This document shows positions 45,771 through 59,528 of a DNA stretch of 64,000 nucleotides, one piece after another. Position numbers and translations under genes: made by a program. Below the pieces are notes generated by a model. It was given only the letters and a program-made list of their open reading frames with translations. It did no database searches and was not told the DNA's origin. Source of the DNA: Aulostomus chinensis (Eukaryota; Chordata; Actinopteri; Syngnathiformes; Aulostomidae); assembly GCA_037954235.1 (NCBI GenBank), contig JBBMOA010000017.1, positions 15,222,027 through 15,286,026 on the forward strand. The letters are read 5' to 3'. Position 1 is the first letter of the stretch, and each line of letters begins with the position of its first letter.

Positions 45771-48700
45771 TATTTAATATCTTTTGCTCCAGTCTGTATT
45801 TTGAACTTGATGCTAACTGAAGAGTGCTGCTGAAAGGCAGATGGGTTGAATTTGTGGCTGAAATTTCAGAAGTGTGAGTCACTCAGGTTTTCTGTTCACA
45901 TGAATTTGGATCGGAGCTAATAAATACCTATGGTTCATGCCTGATCCCAAACCTGATCCTGTTGTGCAGAAAAGCCAGATGTGGGCAGGTGTTATTATTT
46001 TTCGGCCAGTGGGAAAAGACCTTTATCCTTCACTCTCCATCTAGTTCTTTTCAATATGATCAGTCACAGTTGGTCTTCATGACAATTCATTTGGGGTCCA
46101 GGCAGGTACTGAACTAACTCTTTGAATCCCTCATCCCCCACCATACTGATGGGATCTTTGGCTGTGAGCTGTCCATGGACATGGCTAACCAATGTGCTAG
46201 TATCACCCCAAAACTAAAGAAGAAAATACTCTCACGTAGAGCTTTTTTTTAATTCGAATTTTGAGCTTTTAAACTCGGGCTGCTAGCCACTGTAGCCAAG
46301 AAAATAGCAGAGTACGCATAGCCCTCTTCACATCTGCATTCAAATGAGTTTTTTGTAATCTGATATCAATCAGATAGCAAATGACCTCATACATATAAAA
46401 CTGTCGTTGATATACATCTCCAGTGTCCACATTGAGATCTGATCATGGTCTGTCTAGCTCAACCAAATATTTATATTCCATCCAATCCATTCTAATCCAA
46501 TCCATCCTCTCCATCTTTACTTTCATATGACCAAGTGTGATCTGATTGCAATCTGATTACAAAAGAGCAAATTTTAATTCCATGTGTAAATTTGGGTCTA
46601 TGTAAATCAACACATGGACTGAAGCAGTCAAAATAGGCTTTGCAGTTGCTGTTTACATCCTTAATGCAGCTTGCAAAGCTGAGCCCCTCATCTAATAGCT
46701 CACGGTGGCTACACCTAAGATTATCATGCCTTGAAATTGATTTATGTAGATAATAATTTGCAGGTTGCGTCATAACACAGTGTCCCATAATGTTTTTGCT
46801 TTTTGTGTACGGTTGTTAAACGAAGACCTTTTCTCTGAATATATTTTCAACATCTTAAGTTGTAAAACACATTCTCTCTGGAATTGTTCATTTATGAGAA
46901 AACATAAAAAAAAGTCTGGATGGAAAATAATAAATGTTTGTGTTCTATCCTCATACAACCCACAAGCAGGAATGTGGATATTCTCTACAACAAAGGGGCC
47001 TCATACAGTTTCAGGGGAGGCTCAGTGACAGGAGGTGAAAGTTATCAAAGGGACACCATGGAGAACAGGCTAAATCTTATTTGGTGAAAGACAAGTACTG
47101 TTAAGAGAGACAGTAGTTTGGGGGTGGGAATTTATTTATTTCTGAGATTCAGAAACTAATGAAAGACTCAGACCATCTATTCTATTTGGTGATCAAATAA
47201 TAATCCTGTATAGGTATCCTGAGACAAACATAATGCGAGGAGGGGTGCGGGCGGTGCTTTACTTCAGGCTTTGTTTCAGTGGAGGCCACCAACTCAGGCT
47301 TTTAAAACCCCTCCTCTTAAAGATGCTGTATTGCACAGTTAATTCACAAATCGATACAGACTACACCTGATCCCAAACTCAACTTTCAAGCGGTGATGGT
47401 GTTCAGACGGCTGAGCTGATAAACTGCTTTTATAGCAGGCACACCTCATTTAGTGTTTGCTCAGCCTCTGGGATAAAAAGTGAGCTGGCAGACACCATCC
47501 CCAAGTCTGCTACAAACCTCCCCATGAACCCCCCCACTCTGCCCCGCCATCCTTGGCTTACCCGACTAACCCTGGGGGACAGATGGAACCTGCACACAAG
47601 CAAACGTGACCCCCATTTCTTACTCCTTTCCCTCTCCGCAGTATCATCATATACCTGAGCAGATGTCTGGGCCCCCTCACTGTCTCCCCCTCTGTCTGTC
47701 ATTATCTGTCTCTGTTTGAATGTCTGTCTCTTTTTCTCTCAGCTGAGCTTTAATTCAACCAGACAGGCCCCAAAATATGAAACTGTTTTACACAGATGAT
47801 AGGGCTAGAGAAGACAATTACTGTGTATACCAGTAAAGCCAAATTGAATAAATGAAATAATCGTAGTAAAATAATTATAGGTAAGAGAAGTAACAAAGTA
47901 CCTTTTTATAATGAACAAGAGCATTAAATATGCCTTTAGTTGATATTTTACAGGTGTGCTTTCAGATTGTGTCAGAGTCATGTTGATTCACCTCTCCGCT
48001 ATTTCTCTTTGACGCTCTAACCCCTGAGTGTCATTTTAATAAATTAAGCCTTCTGAACAAATTAAACAAGTGACAGTTTAGAATTGATCCTTAATTAGAG
48101 TTTAAATTAGTCTCAAATTTCAGCGTAAACTGATTAAATGTAATCTCACTTTAAATTGAAATATAAACCTTGTTAAAAGTCTTAAATTTAATTTGGTTTA
48201 GAATTAATTCAGATTTTAAAGTTTGTCTAATAGCCTGTTGTCTAGCAGTTAACGCTCAATTTAAATAATTGAATCTCTTCGTCGATCCACTAAAACACCA
48301 GAGTGCCCAGAAATCATAATATACAGATATAAGAGAACAGAAATAACGAAAAAGAGCACAAGCTTGAGATAAAAATAAGCACATTGTCAGTTCTATGGAT
48401 AGCACAGAGTAGTTCACCGAGGCTGAATCATTGAAAGCTTTTATGGAGATGAATAAGACTATTTATTATTTCCACTCACAAAATCATTCTTCCATTGCTC
48501 CAAACACATTTCTCTCATAATGTGCCCAGCATGATACATAAAGTCACCATGAAAGCAGCTGTGGTGTTCTGTGCCAGTGAAGCAGACAAATGCAAGTAAA
48601 GGCAAATCGAGCTGATTTTGGATGTCACGTTGTAGTTGTACTCACCTTTTGTCTGCCCCTCTTGCACTTAAACTTTGTACGAGCACACCCTTGCACAATT

Positions 48701-50230
48701 TAAAACTATTTTCTCAGTTATCCATCTTTCCTTCCCTCTGCTGTTACATCTCATCAGCACCATACGCCTGAAAGTCCATCCCAGAAATAGGTCAGGTTGT
48801 TTGAGGAAGGATTGAGTCATGGTAAAAAATTGTCAATGGATTCTGGAAGTCCGCTGGTGTTTCCATTACTATCAATCGACCACGGAGCCCAAAGGCCTTG
48901 AGTGGTTGTAGCATTGGCTGACTTAGAAATCACAGTATTCAACCCAAAACTTTTGACTGTGCTGACATTGGCTGCCCTTGGTCGTACTTTAAATAGCAGT
49001 GGGCAAATAAGACTAAGCCAAGAGGATGGTCTGTTTCAACCCAAAGAATGTTAAAGGAAAATAAAGCCTGTCTGTGCGATGCCACAGTGTTCTCGACTCC
49101 AAACCAAAATTTCGATGCTGAAGATGCATTTGGAAAAACTTTGTGAAAGTAGTTTCTGTGCCTCTAGTCCTTTTGCCAGGTATGAACAGATAGATGAGGT
49201 TATAACTGATGGCATGCCATCCAAAGTGCACGAATGCTGAAATGTGTGTGACCTTTTCGGTACTTGAGGAAAACACCATATGGAAACTTGAGTCAGATAT
49301 GGAGAAGTGCTTCCACAGCGTTCTATCATGACCTTATGGGATGTGCTTGGGTGATTATGTCCATTATGCTTGCTTTCCTCTGAGCTTGGTTGACAATTAC
49401 ACTGGCCTCTGTGTTGGTTACATTCTCCTTGAAGCCCTTGTAGTTTGCTTTCTAATTAAATGTCTTTTAATGGAGAATGTTTATTGCTCTTTGCAGGGCC
49501 TGTATTTCCCGCTCTCGAGTTAATTAGACCCATGTCATGTGATAACCGATGCAGAGGACATATAGACCTATGGCTCTTCAGTGAGCATGTCCTTCTTCAA
49601 TCAAAACCAAGGATACAGGACAGCCATTTGTATTATGTGCTTGTTTTCATGTCTCAGTCATATCAAAAGCGTGGAGGACTACCTGTATGTTGATGTGCTA
49701 GCCATAACCACAAACAAAAACAGGTCTTTTGCCTGATCAGATGCCTTTTAATGATTAGAATGGGCTCAAAATCAATGAGATATACTTTAGCTCAAGCTTT
49801 ATTTATTTGGCTCCAGTACAACAAACAGCCCATTTGATAAATATCAAACAGCCCATTTAATTGCGCTCTTTTAGTTTAAGATCAGTTTTGACATCATAGA
49901 TTATCTTTTCAAAATGTTTATATCATAATTATGTTTATATCATTATTTCCTTGATGTTGTGGGTGTGAGGATAAGCATTACAGTAGGGGTGCATGACTTT
50001 TCCCATTTGACTGCAACAGACTTTTTAATGGATCTCCAAATTGAAAAAAAAAAAAAATCCCACCGAGTGAGTCACATATAGTTTTCTAGCTAATTTCAAC
50101 CCTGCGTATTAGATCTATTAGACATGATGTCATCTGTTAGATTAGTAGTCTCAACTCCTGTCAGGAAAACAGCAAAGCACTGCAAAACAGTGTTGTTACA
50201 AGCCTACAAAATATGGATATATTTTTGGAA

Positions 50231-50277
<47 letters not shown>

Positions 50278-53200
50278 ATATACATACACATATATATGTA
50301 TATATATACATATATTTGGTAGATATAGACATTGCTTTTTTACACGTCCTTGATAAACATGCAACATTCAGTGGATACACATGCATGGTACACTGGCCAT
50401 GTCGCGTTTCAATTTTTGATCACTTTCCATCTTTGTTGAGACAATTTATCTGTATTTGGTCATGACTTTCAAACCTGTTCCACTTGGCGTAGTAAACAAT
50501 TTACGACTCAAAATTAAAATGCTGACCCACCCAACTGTGTTTGTACTGTGATTAATTAACTTCTAACTTAAAGTCAATTTTAATTGAACATTTACATTGA
50601 ATTATGCTCCACATTATTATGTAGTACATACTCTAGTCTCAATATACTTAAACCCTGCTTTCCCTAATTGAGTTGTTAAAGGGTCATGTAGTATTTGACA
50701 TATGCTGCAAGACATACCAGCAGAGAAAGGAGCACTCGGGGCCATGACGGAGCATTTGTGCTGACTGACTGACACTGCGTCTAACCAAGGACAGTCTTAA
50801 AACTGTGGTGAACAGAGGTTTCAGACAAAACACATCAAACACTCTGACTGCTGGGTGCTTTTGTTGCTTTACAGGTGTTACAAAGTCAGGTGTTGTATCA
50901 TTGTTTAGCAAACTAGATCGACGTCCTTGGTTTTAAAACAACAGTATAGACATTTTGTGTTTGCAATTGCAAACTATTTAACATTTTTCAAGCTTACGAT
51001 CAGGATTTATTAACATTTGAAACACACTTTTAGCTGATTGATCAAGTAGTCCAGCCAAAGGCTCACGCATTTTGTTTTGAAAGAGTGATACATAAAATAT
51101 GCTAATGCACCACTTGTACAATTGGCTCATGTACAGCTGAATGAAGAGAAAACTGGCAGAGGTTGTTTGATGAAATTGAGTCAAAGGTGAACGAGCAGCA
51201 GAGGGTCAGGCCGACTACTTGAAAATAACAGCTCCTACGAAATAAAAAGTATCAGTCTGAAAGGCGTGGAGTGGAAAACAAATATACTTGAGTCATTTGA
51301 ATAAATAGAGCTGAGTTTTAAGCGGTTAAATTAATGCTAGCGATGTACCATTAAAGCTAAATTCGCTGTGCTTACATGTATTAAGCCGACAGGTCATCCA
51401 TTCATCTATCGTCATTATCACCCATCAGACCGACGTGTCCTTGCAAGAGGAGAATGGGCTCTTTAGTGCGTTCTAATCTATTGGCGTTAGTGTTGTGATG
51501 CACACTTTTCTACAGGGTCATCCAGTACGTGGCAGCTTACCAGTATAATGGGAATTTATCGAAGAAAAATCTGTTCATCTGACAAACACATTTTCTCCAA
51601 TCCAATATCATCAAGTTGTGGCCTTTGTTTTGCTACCCCCTACTTTGAAAATCTTTCAAAATAACTGCCATTGCAATAACATTGGCCTGACCTTTTGAAA
51701 TTTGCTGACCAGCAGAGAGCCACAATGGGCTGCAAGTCTGTAATACCTCAAGGAAAATGACAAGTCCATAATAGGTTAAAGATACATGGCAATTGCATCC
51801 TTGTAGTAAATGTTAAAGACATACAAAATGCAATTGAAAATGGCTCTGTCAGAGTATTAAATAGAGTCATATTTTTTTTTCTTCAAAGAGGAAGAATAGG
51901 AGGGCTAAGCCAACCTCTATCACACACTATGCAGTTAAAAGCAAACAGCAGCCAACAGCTTCAACGGTGCTCCAGGGCTGCAGTGTTCTTCACCTTGTGC
52001 TAAGAATGAAAACCTGCCAAATTTTGACAATTGAGGCTGTATGTGCATTCAATTCAAAATCCCACTGTGGATTACTCTGCAATTTAGCTCATGTCCAGCA
52101 TCCAGCTGAGTCAAAGTGCTCCCATTCAAAAGTATGCTGCAGGCAACTGCTCTTCTTCAGCGTGCCGAGGGAGGCTGAAGAGGGGAAGTGCTGTAAGGTA
52201 AAAGTACTCTGATACTGTCAGATATGATCCACATCACCCATTTAGCTTCAGCTACCTCTGCTCATTGTCTTTACTGTCCGGAAACACCAAGCTAATTCCA
52301 CTAACAAGTGTTTGATCAAGACGACACGCTGTGGCAGGGGGAGACAGGCAACCTGTTCATGACTCATTCTCTCTCCATTTTTTTTCCTATCTCTTTTCCC
52401 TCTCCTCCCCACTCCCTTAAGACAGAGGAGAACAAAGGGAGAGACAGAAGAAAAGCAATATAACCTCTTGGCCCTGATCTGCGGAGCACACCCGAGCATG
52501 TCTGGCCTCAGACACAGCTTTGCCTGTCCTTTGAAGGCCCTCGTCTCACTTTGATTTCAGCCAAATGATTCAGCATAGTGACAGATGCTCAACTTTCCAT
52601 TTGTCACTCTGACACCCATCTCTTTAGTGTTGTCGAATGTAACTGACTTTTCTTGGACTGTCTGTCTGGCTGTCTGAATTAGGTTGTGACATGGATGCTG
52701 ATGCGAATGCTAATGTAGGAGAATGCGACGAAGAACCTTTGATGGAACATGGAAAAGAAACTCCATGACACTTTTTTAAGGTCATCTGTACTATCTTGGC
52801 TGGTTTCTCACTTTAGTCGGTGTTCTGATATTGGGTGATTTAACGAGGACTGTAGGGGTCATCATCAAATTACTTTGACAACATCCCTCTGAGATGGGCC
52901 ACTAAAAGACATAAAAATTCAAGCCAGGGAGGGTTGTAGACAGCAGTATTTTTATGAGAAGAAATAAGAGTGAGATATTGGAAAACGAATACGATGACGT
53001 AACACACCTCTTACAAAGATGAGGGTTCATTTTATGGTTGAAGATGAAAACGATTTTGCTGGTTTGATGGAACTTGGGAAATTATGTTGAAGTTTTTCCT
53101 CTTGCTTAAATAATAAGCAGAGTAATAAGAACGCTGATTGTTTGAAAAGTACACATCATCCCTAAACTCTAGACTAAAAGTGCACTGCCTGGCTGCTGCT

Positions 53201-55497
53201 AGAAGCAGTTCTTTGCAGCAGCAAGTTCCTGATTGACTAGTGCTCATTTACGCAGCCTTGATTTATGCTTGTCATTAGAGGTATTGGATAGAGGAGGTGG
53301 CACACACAGACTAATACTAATAGTCTAGACACCTGTTTCACTGTCAGAGCATTGGCATCCCGCAATGCCGAGCAAGAGGTGGGGATGGGGAAGGGTTGAT
53401 TGGATAGATGAATAGATTGATGGATGGATCAGAGTTGCAGGGATTGATAACACAGCAGTAAACCTGTGTGACCTTCGTACGTATTCTGCTCTCTGTATTT
53501 CTAAATCAGCACAAAAGCCAAGGGTACCTGGCTACATTGTGCTTTGGGCATGTCTTTACCTAAGCTCCTTTTTATTTGTTTGTCTGTGTGACTGTGTGTT
53601 TGTCTGTTTACGAGCGTCTCTCTGTACTTCAGCTGAGTGTTTTGAGAGCAGCACAGTGTGAGATTTCAAGCACAGAGAACTTTCCTGTTTGCAAAGCATT
53701 CAGAAGCCAAAAAGTGTTTCTTTTGTCTTCACAGTCTCTCCTGCTAATCTGAGGGGTGGATATCATTCAGAGCATTATTGTTACAGCCGGTCTTAATAAC
53801 AGTTGTCTTTGATGTCCACATGGTGTGTATCACTCAGTGTTTTCTCTCACAACCTCTCCTGGGAGACTGTCTTAAACTGGGCAGATACTGGATGATTTAA
53901 GAAATGTTGTGTCATATCGAATCACACGATACAATTAGATTGCTTGTGATGTAAACCCCCAAGCTTACAAAAGCACTCCGAGTCTCTGCCTTCCAATTGG
54001 CGTAATGACTAAAATGCACTGGAGTTGGGGAAACTGCTCTTAGCTCTGCTTCTACTATGCAAGAACATGGTGGCCAAACAAATTTTGGACAGCGCTCAAT
54101 GAAACCAAAGTTCGGGGCAAGTTTGAAGTGAGTCACGCAGCTCAAAAATCACATCAGAATGGGGCTCCAATTACAGTTCATGCTCAGCTTTGGTCCTTTG
54201 AATGAACAGGTTTTTAAAGAGGAAGCATGTAGTATTAAGTGGTATTTTGGTACTAAGCGGATTTTATTTTGAAAAATACATTTTTTTTTCTCCATTCGGG
54301 TGTAATTACTTACCACAGGACTCCTGAATCTACACTTGAGCTCTTTTTTCTTGATCTCTGGGAGACTTCATTCACTTGAGACTGGACAATTATTAGTTCG
54401 TCTTTCTTAACTTTTTAAGATTGTCTGATTTTCAAGAAGTGGTTACTGGTGTTGTTGTAAGAAGTGTGAGAAAATAAGTTTGAGCACCGTACTTAAATGA
54501 CCCTTTCAAGCTAACGTAGGCTTCCCAAAGGGTGTGGGGTGGGGGTGTGGGTGTTTACAACTTGACAGCTAAATATCACAAAATCCTAAACACTGAACCT
54601 GTAAGAAATATTTGATGTCACATTCCAATAAGTGAGAAAAAAAGTTTTCAGGCTGTTGTTCAAACTACGTACACTTTGGACCTCTGCGTTTGTTTGTTTG
54701 TATCCCTGTCTCAACGGACTGTAGAAACAAGCTTCTCACCACTCCAGCAGGGTGAAAAAGACATCTGAGCATAGTGTAAGCGCAGTTGCAACAGTATTTT
54801 GTTACCAATGTGGCAATCTTACAGCGGTGGCCTTGGAAGCAAATGAGTCTAGTGTATTCTGGTTGTTAAAAAGGAAAGGGGGAGAGCAAAGCCCTTTTTA
54901 AAAACAAAAAAACAACAAAAAAAATCCTGTCATTTAGCACCAAATTTAAAAAAAGTATTTTCATCTATCTACTGCATAGACTGACAAGTTTTTTTTGGAA
55001 AGACTGTCTTTCCAGTGGTGAAATAGCATTCAGTGTACTTCTGTGTTTAATTTATGTAAAGGTCATGTCTCAGACCTTGCTGGGCATTGGTCTCTGCATG
55101 GTGGCTCTGTCAGCAAACCTCTAGGATCATTTTTTTAACAGACGGTCTTACAGGCAGCAAGACTGATTTTCAGGAATGGAAAGTCACACTGTGCGTGTGA
55201 TAAGACCAAGGGCCTGGGGTTCATTTTGCAATACACACTAACTAGATAATGTTCTTCACTGTTAAATAGTATTCACATATCAGAGATAGAACCTGTATCC
55301 TTTGCCATGTGCTGTCTGCTATCTCTCCATGCCTCCTTCCTCTGCTCACCTGTGACACTTTGCTTTAAAACCAAACCTTCCACCCGTCCTTGTGTTGCCT
55401 TCTAGCTCAAGTGTCTGGCTAAGTTACATTATTTTGCTTCCCCTTCACTTAATGAATCTACAATAACTGTCTTCCATTCTCATCTCTACCCATGGAG
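45771..55497. other. Putative first intron of the ciliary gene, 3' part
   Basis: Mostly unique AT-rich DNA. ATCTGAT words recur at 46354-46361, 46436-46443 and 46540-46560 and may belong to the repeat around 43.7-44.2 kb. 48030-48260 is a block with many TTTAAATT / AATTAA words. A TATC repeat lies at 50231-50274. No exon is defended; the longest open frames (47430-47702 minus, 50124-50465 plus) lack motifs. Confidence 0.45.
50231..50315. repeat. TATC tetranucleotide repeat plus TA-rich palindromic tract
   Basis: Eleven TATC units (50231-50274), then alternating TA/CA sequence (tatatacatacacatatatatgtatatatata) with self-complementary parts. Confidence 0.95.
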
Positions 55498-55530
55498 GTC
55501 ACCGCTGACCAATTAATAACTGATGAAGAG
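55498..55530 (+). CDS. Candidate small exon (VTADQLITDEE)
   Basis: The 33-base segment is bounded by a pyrimidine tract ending at AG (55497; first AG after the tract) and a perfect donor GTAAGT at 55531. Only the phase-0 frame is open, reading VTADQLITDEE, which matches the phase-0 end of the exon at 39053-39121. The acceptor is preceded by G (gag), which is less favoured. Alternatively the ATG at 55492 could start a short reading frame. Support is splice signals and phase only. Confidence 0.3.
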
Positions 55531-56883
55531 GTAAGTTTCATGATTTTTGTCAACAAATATGAAAATAAAGATACAACAATCCACAGGATATGCAAGGTCC
55601 AAGTTAGATATCATACATCAAATGGTAATCAAGGGTGTTTGATGTTAAACTCTGGGAAATCAGGCAATCTAGAGTCAGAGGAACTGTACAGTAGCTAATG
55701 CAGGCAACACTTTCTTCTTTGTTGCCCTTCCAAGGGCTGGGCGATTAATTTCATCAGCTTCCCAAGATCATGAAAACAAGATAGTCAAAATAGGGCAGTT
55801 ATATTGTCTCACGCTGCAGAGTGGTCCCTTTTGTGACCACCAGCACAACGAACAACACTTAGATTCAAACAACTGAGGGAACTGCTGTTTTGTTTCAGAG
55901 TAGCCGTCTGGAATATTTAAATGCAGAGACAGAGAGAGAAATTATATCAAATGATGTTTGAGCTAGATTGACTTTCAATGAGAGAGCAAGAAGCTCAGTG
56001 ATAGTTTCCCATGTTTTTAAGTCTTGACATTAAAAGCATATGGCGATTTTGCCATAATCCAGTACCACTTGCCCCTCCTCAAGTTGAGGTTATTCCTTTT
56101 GAGTCGAAACCTAAGTGTTACTCATTGAGAAAGCTTGCTTGTTACAAATGTTTGGATGTCTAAACACCTTGTTATGGACAGAACATGCACAAGCAAGGAA
56201 TTCTATTTGAGGATTATAGAGGGAGATAGACAGCCTCGGTGTTGTCTTCAACTTCAGGAACATTAATATTCTACTTCAGTGCAGTTATGAGAATGTTTAT
56301 TGAGGAGATGCTGCTTATTTGGTTAATAAAATCCATCGGACTGTTAAATTATTCTTTCACAGCAGCACAAGTGGAAACTGCAGCAGGTCAGGGTTCTAGT
56401 TTTCCTTTTGTGTCTCATTAATTTCATGGCCCAGCATAGTGCTTTAATACCCTCAGGTGTCGTCACTGATTGGGGCTGTAAAGACAAAGCATTGGATCAG
56501 TGCGTCCGCCGATCTCTAACAGCCAGGACCATGTGTTTTGTTCTCTTTGATCACACAAACACACACACACACGCATGCATTTATAGTAAAGATAAAAAGA
56601 GTGAGGGAACATTTATCATTTTCATATATTGCACCCTGCCACGGAAAACAACAAATTAGACCGCATAACTAATAGCTGTAATACTGTATGTTTGTTTACA
56701 TGTGGTTTGTCACTGTTGATGCACATTGAAGATGCACCTTCATGTGTATTAATATTGCTTGATTGATTTATTATAATTCAGGGGCTAAACTTTATCCGGT
56801 TGACTTTGTTTTTGGTGGTCGCATGACAACCTCAGGTTGTACTCAAATGCCAAGTAAAAACAAACCGTTCTCTCATCGGTCAG
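55531..56883. other. Intronic or intergenic stretch
   Basis: Contains a gggctgggcgattaat segment (55736-55752) resembling the end of a common fish hAT-like repeat, too short to call, and a short CA run (56558-56571). No exon defended. Confidence 0.4.
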
Positions 56884-56914
56884 GAATATAAGCAAAAAGA
56901 CTCACCTCAGGGAG
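56884..56914 (+). CDS. Candidate small exon (EYKQKDSPQG), alternative to 59471-59528
   Basis: The 31-base segment lies between an acceptor (ttctctcatcggtcag, ending 56883) and a perfect donor GTAAGT (56915). In phase 0 it reads EYKQKDSPQG with one base left over, so it fits after 55498-55530 and before 60891-60989. Very short, hence weak evidence. Confidence 0.22.
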
Positions 56915-57341
56915 GTAAGTGCTTCATCCAAAATCATTCAGTCATTTACCGCTCACAAGGGAGGTCTATGCCGACGACTTCCTATGAGCTCATCTCTAAA
57001 ATAAATCACTTTCAAGTCATTTTCAGGTTATTACATCATTGCTGTTGCATGATTTAAATGTGCCTGATCAAAGTTGGTGGACACATTATTGGCTCACAAT
57101 TTGCACTGTACTGGCATGCATTTTTGTCATAAATTACCAGAAAGAAGTGAAGCTCTGCTCTGCTTCCATTCACAGCTGAGCTCATGGAAGTATTGTACAC
57201 CATCACAAAGCAAAACAAAAATGACCAAACAGATCAACAAAATGAAATGAAAATATTAATACGGATTATTTATTTGTTCACAACTCACCAAAGCACAGAG
57301 TTAATTTCTGGCTGGAACCAAAGGGAGCGGGTTCTAGAGAC

Positions 57342-57566
57342 ATGTCAGGGGCTGACTGTCCGACTGATGGAATGACTCAATGGATGAAACATGCATTTGC
57401 GAGTGAAGTAGCAGAGCAGTCGGACTCCAGAGTTGAAGATGACACCAGCAAGCTTGATACTGATGTCACTGAAATCTTTTTGAATCAGACAATTGAGGAC
57501 GAGTTGATCGTTGCTTGTCCTGATGTTTCTGCACCAGAGATGATACGGTTAACCACCACAGAGTAG
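57342..57566 (+). CDS. Unexplained open frame, acidic peptide
   Basis: A 74-codon frame with protein-like composition (acidic, few repeats; VTEIFLNQTIEDELIVACPD near the end) that stops at TAG 57564. No good acceptor in front and no known domain. It could be a terminal exon, a transposase remnant or chance. Listed because its codon content looks more protein-like than that of other frames nearby. Confidence 0.2.
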   Translation: MSGADCPTDGMTQWMKHAFASEVAEQSDSRVEDDTSKLDTDVTEIFLNQTIEDELIVACPDVSAPEMIRLTTTE

Positions 57567-59470
57567 CAATACAGTAATAGAACACGACAGCAGTGGTATC
57601 ACCCTTCTTGTTCCCCAGCAGCTTTTGAATGGACTCCCATTCACGTTGGACTCCATGAAACATGTACGTTCAAGCATCCGACCCCCAAGAATGGTGGAAA
57701 AAAATATATAATTCAGCAACCAAATTCTTGCACAGAAAGTATTTTTGTCTGCATGTTCAACTTGAAATCCCTGGTAATAAAACCTGTCACGATTTAGACC
57801 ACGATTTATGAGTAAAATTTCACTCCAACTGGGCTATGTACCCCCACCCACTGGGAAAAACCTCAACAAACCACTACAGTTTCCTTTTTATTTAATTGCA
57901 TATTGAAAGTGTAGTAAGTATTGAAGTCAACACAAACTGCATTCAAACAGCACTGCTGCATTACAAATAATGTATATTTGTGCTTTGTATTTCTTCATCA
58001 ACACATATCTTGGATATTCGTTGGTCTGGCCTTAATTGGGCTTGCCCAGTCAGTGAGCATAAATGTACATAAAGAACATCAAAAAATAAGAATATGCATT
58101 TTAATCATCAGTTTAAATTTTGGCTTGAAATACAAACACCAATATGACCAGTATCCACTTATAATTTTAGACCAGATGTCTGTGAGCCAAGCAGTGTGGA
58201 TACTTTGAAAAGTTTAGTCTCATGTACTCTTCCATTCACTTTTAAATTAGTAGGAACTAATATTCTCCCTTTGCCAAATTGCCATGCAAGCTGATACACT
58301 CCTTGCCATCATCTCAACTGTGGTTTGGTGATATGAATCAGCCATTGGGGCTCTGTAAGCACAAGGCTGCCCTGCTGCCTAGCTGATAAGTGGGCCACAC
58401 AGCTGATGGAAAATACTCAGGGCGTACGCTCTCTCTCTCCTTGACTTGTTCTCTCTTGCCCACTCTCATTTTCTCGCTCGCACAGAGCCTCTTTTACTAA
58501 AACTCCTCCTCTTACACTCCTACCTGAAAGTCTTTCTCTCACATCCTGTTAATGTCTCCCTGTGTCTCTGCTGGTTTTTTTAAGTGATGGGGTTAAACTA
58601 GACGAGACAGAAAACAGTGGGGTGCTCTTCAATGCTCGACGCTCCGTTTTTGAAGTGTTTCTTTAAAGCCATCCCTCCTGCACGCAGTTCAATAGTAGGT
58701 GGCTGTCACCTGTTTCATCCCTTCGTCTTTGTAGTGACACAAAGTGTGTAGTATTATCTTTGCCTGCCAGTGTCGTCACTTTTTCATAGCAAACATCTCT
58801 GCCCTTGTGCTTTTGTGAACGATCCGGTTGACGCAAAAGCCTGACACAGTGACAATGGTAAAGCACACCTCTATAATCCCATGAGCTCCAAACAAAGGAC
58901 TTGTAACCTTTCGTCAGGTTATGGTTCTCCCGTCCAGTGAGAGCTTTTTACTCATTTGTTCTCATCTGACCTTGTCTCCCACAACAGGGCTAATTTCTGT
59001 ACATAATGAAACTCACTCACAGACTAATTGTGTTTCTTGCTGTTTGGTCATGAGAAATTAATGGAGTGGTGCTCAAATATTGCAGAATTATTCTACTGAA
59101 AGAGATCAGCCTCCCACCAGCCTGTATTTTGCCCTGCTGAGGGAATGAGTAAGCAAAATTATCCTGTTGAATCATTGTTTGGACAGGACAGGGTCATATA
59201 GCAGAGACTCCCTAACAGCCCAGGTTCCTACCTTGTTTTCTCTTTCATTGAAATGCAGTTAGAGAAGAAAGCACACACATCTCTAGCCCAGTCTGTATCC
59301 CAGGTGGGGCAGGCAGCCTGACAGGACTGTAGTGGAAAATGCCCTGTAAATAAACAGAGCTAATTTTGTTGCCTGTGCAAGATGTTGTGCAAACTGACCT
59401 TATCAGGAAAGCCTCCTGCCTGTCTATTCCATCCTTCTGTGACTCACCTACCTCTCTCCCTCCCCCCCAG
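57567..59470. other. Non-coding stretch, nothing recognised
   Basis: No repeat or exon identified. Confidence 0.45.
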
Positions 59471-59528
59471 GAAAGGCGGCTTTTCTATACGGAGCTAGAT
59501 TTCAATAACCTCTCAACCGAGAACAGCA
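59471..59528 (+). CDS. Candidate exon (ERRLFYTELDFNNLSTENS), alternative to 56884-56914
   Basis: A very strong acceptor (ctctctccctcccccccag, ending 59470) precedes a frame open only in phase 0 that reads ERRLFYTELDFNNLSTENS. A weak donor (gca|gtgaaa) at 59529 would leave one base, fitting the phase of 60891-60989. Without splicing the frame continues to a TGA at 59558-59560, giving a possible terminal exon. The family is not recognised. Confidence 0.3.

Noticed and set aside
49985..50055. taggggtgca near 49984 as another hAT terminus
   Set aside because: No matching opposite end or duplicated octamer was found nearby.
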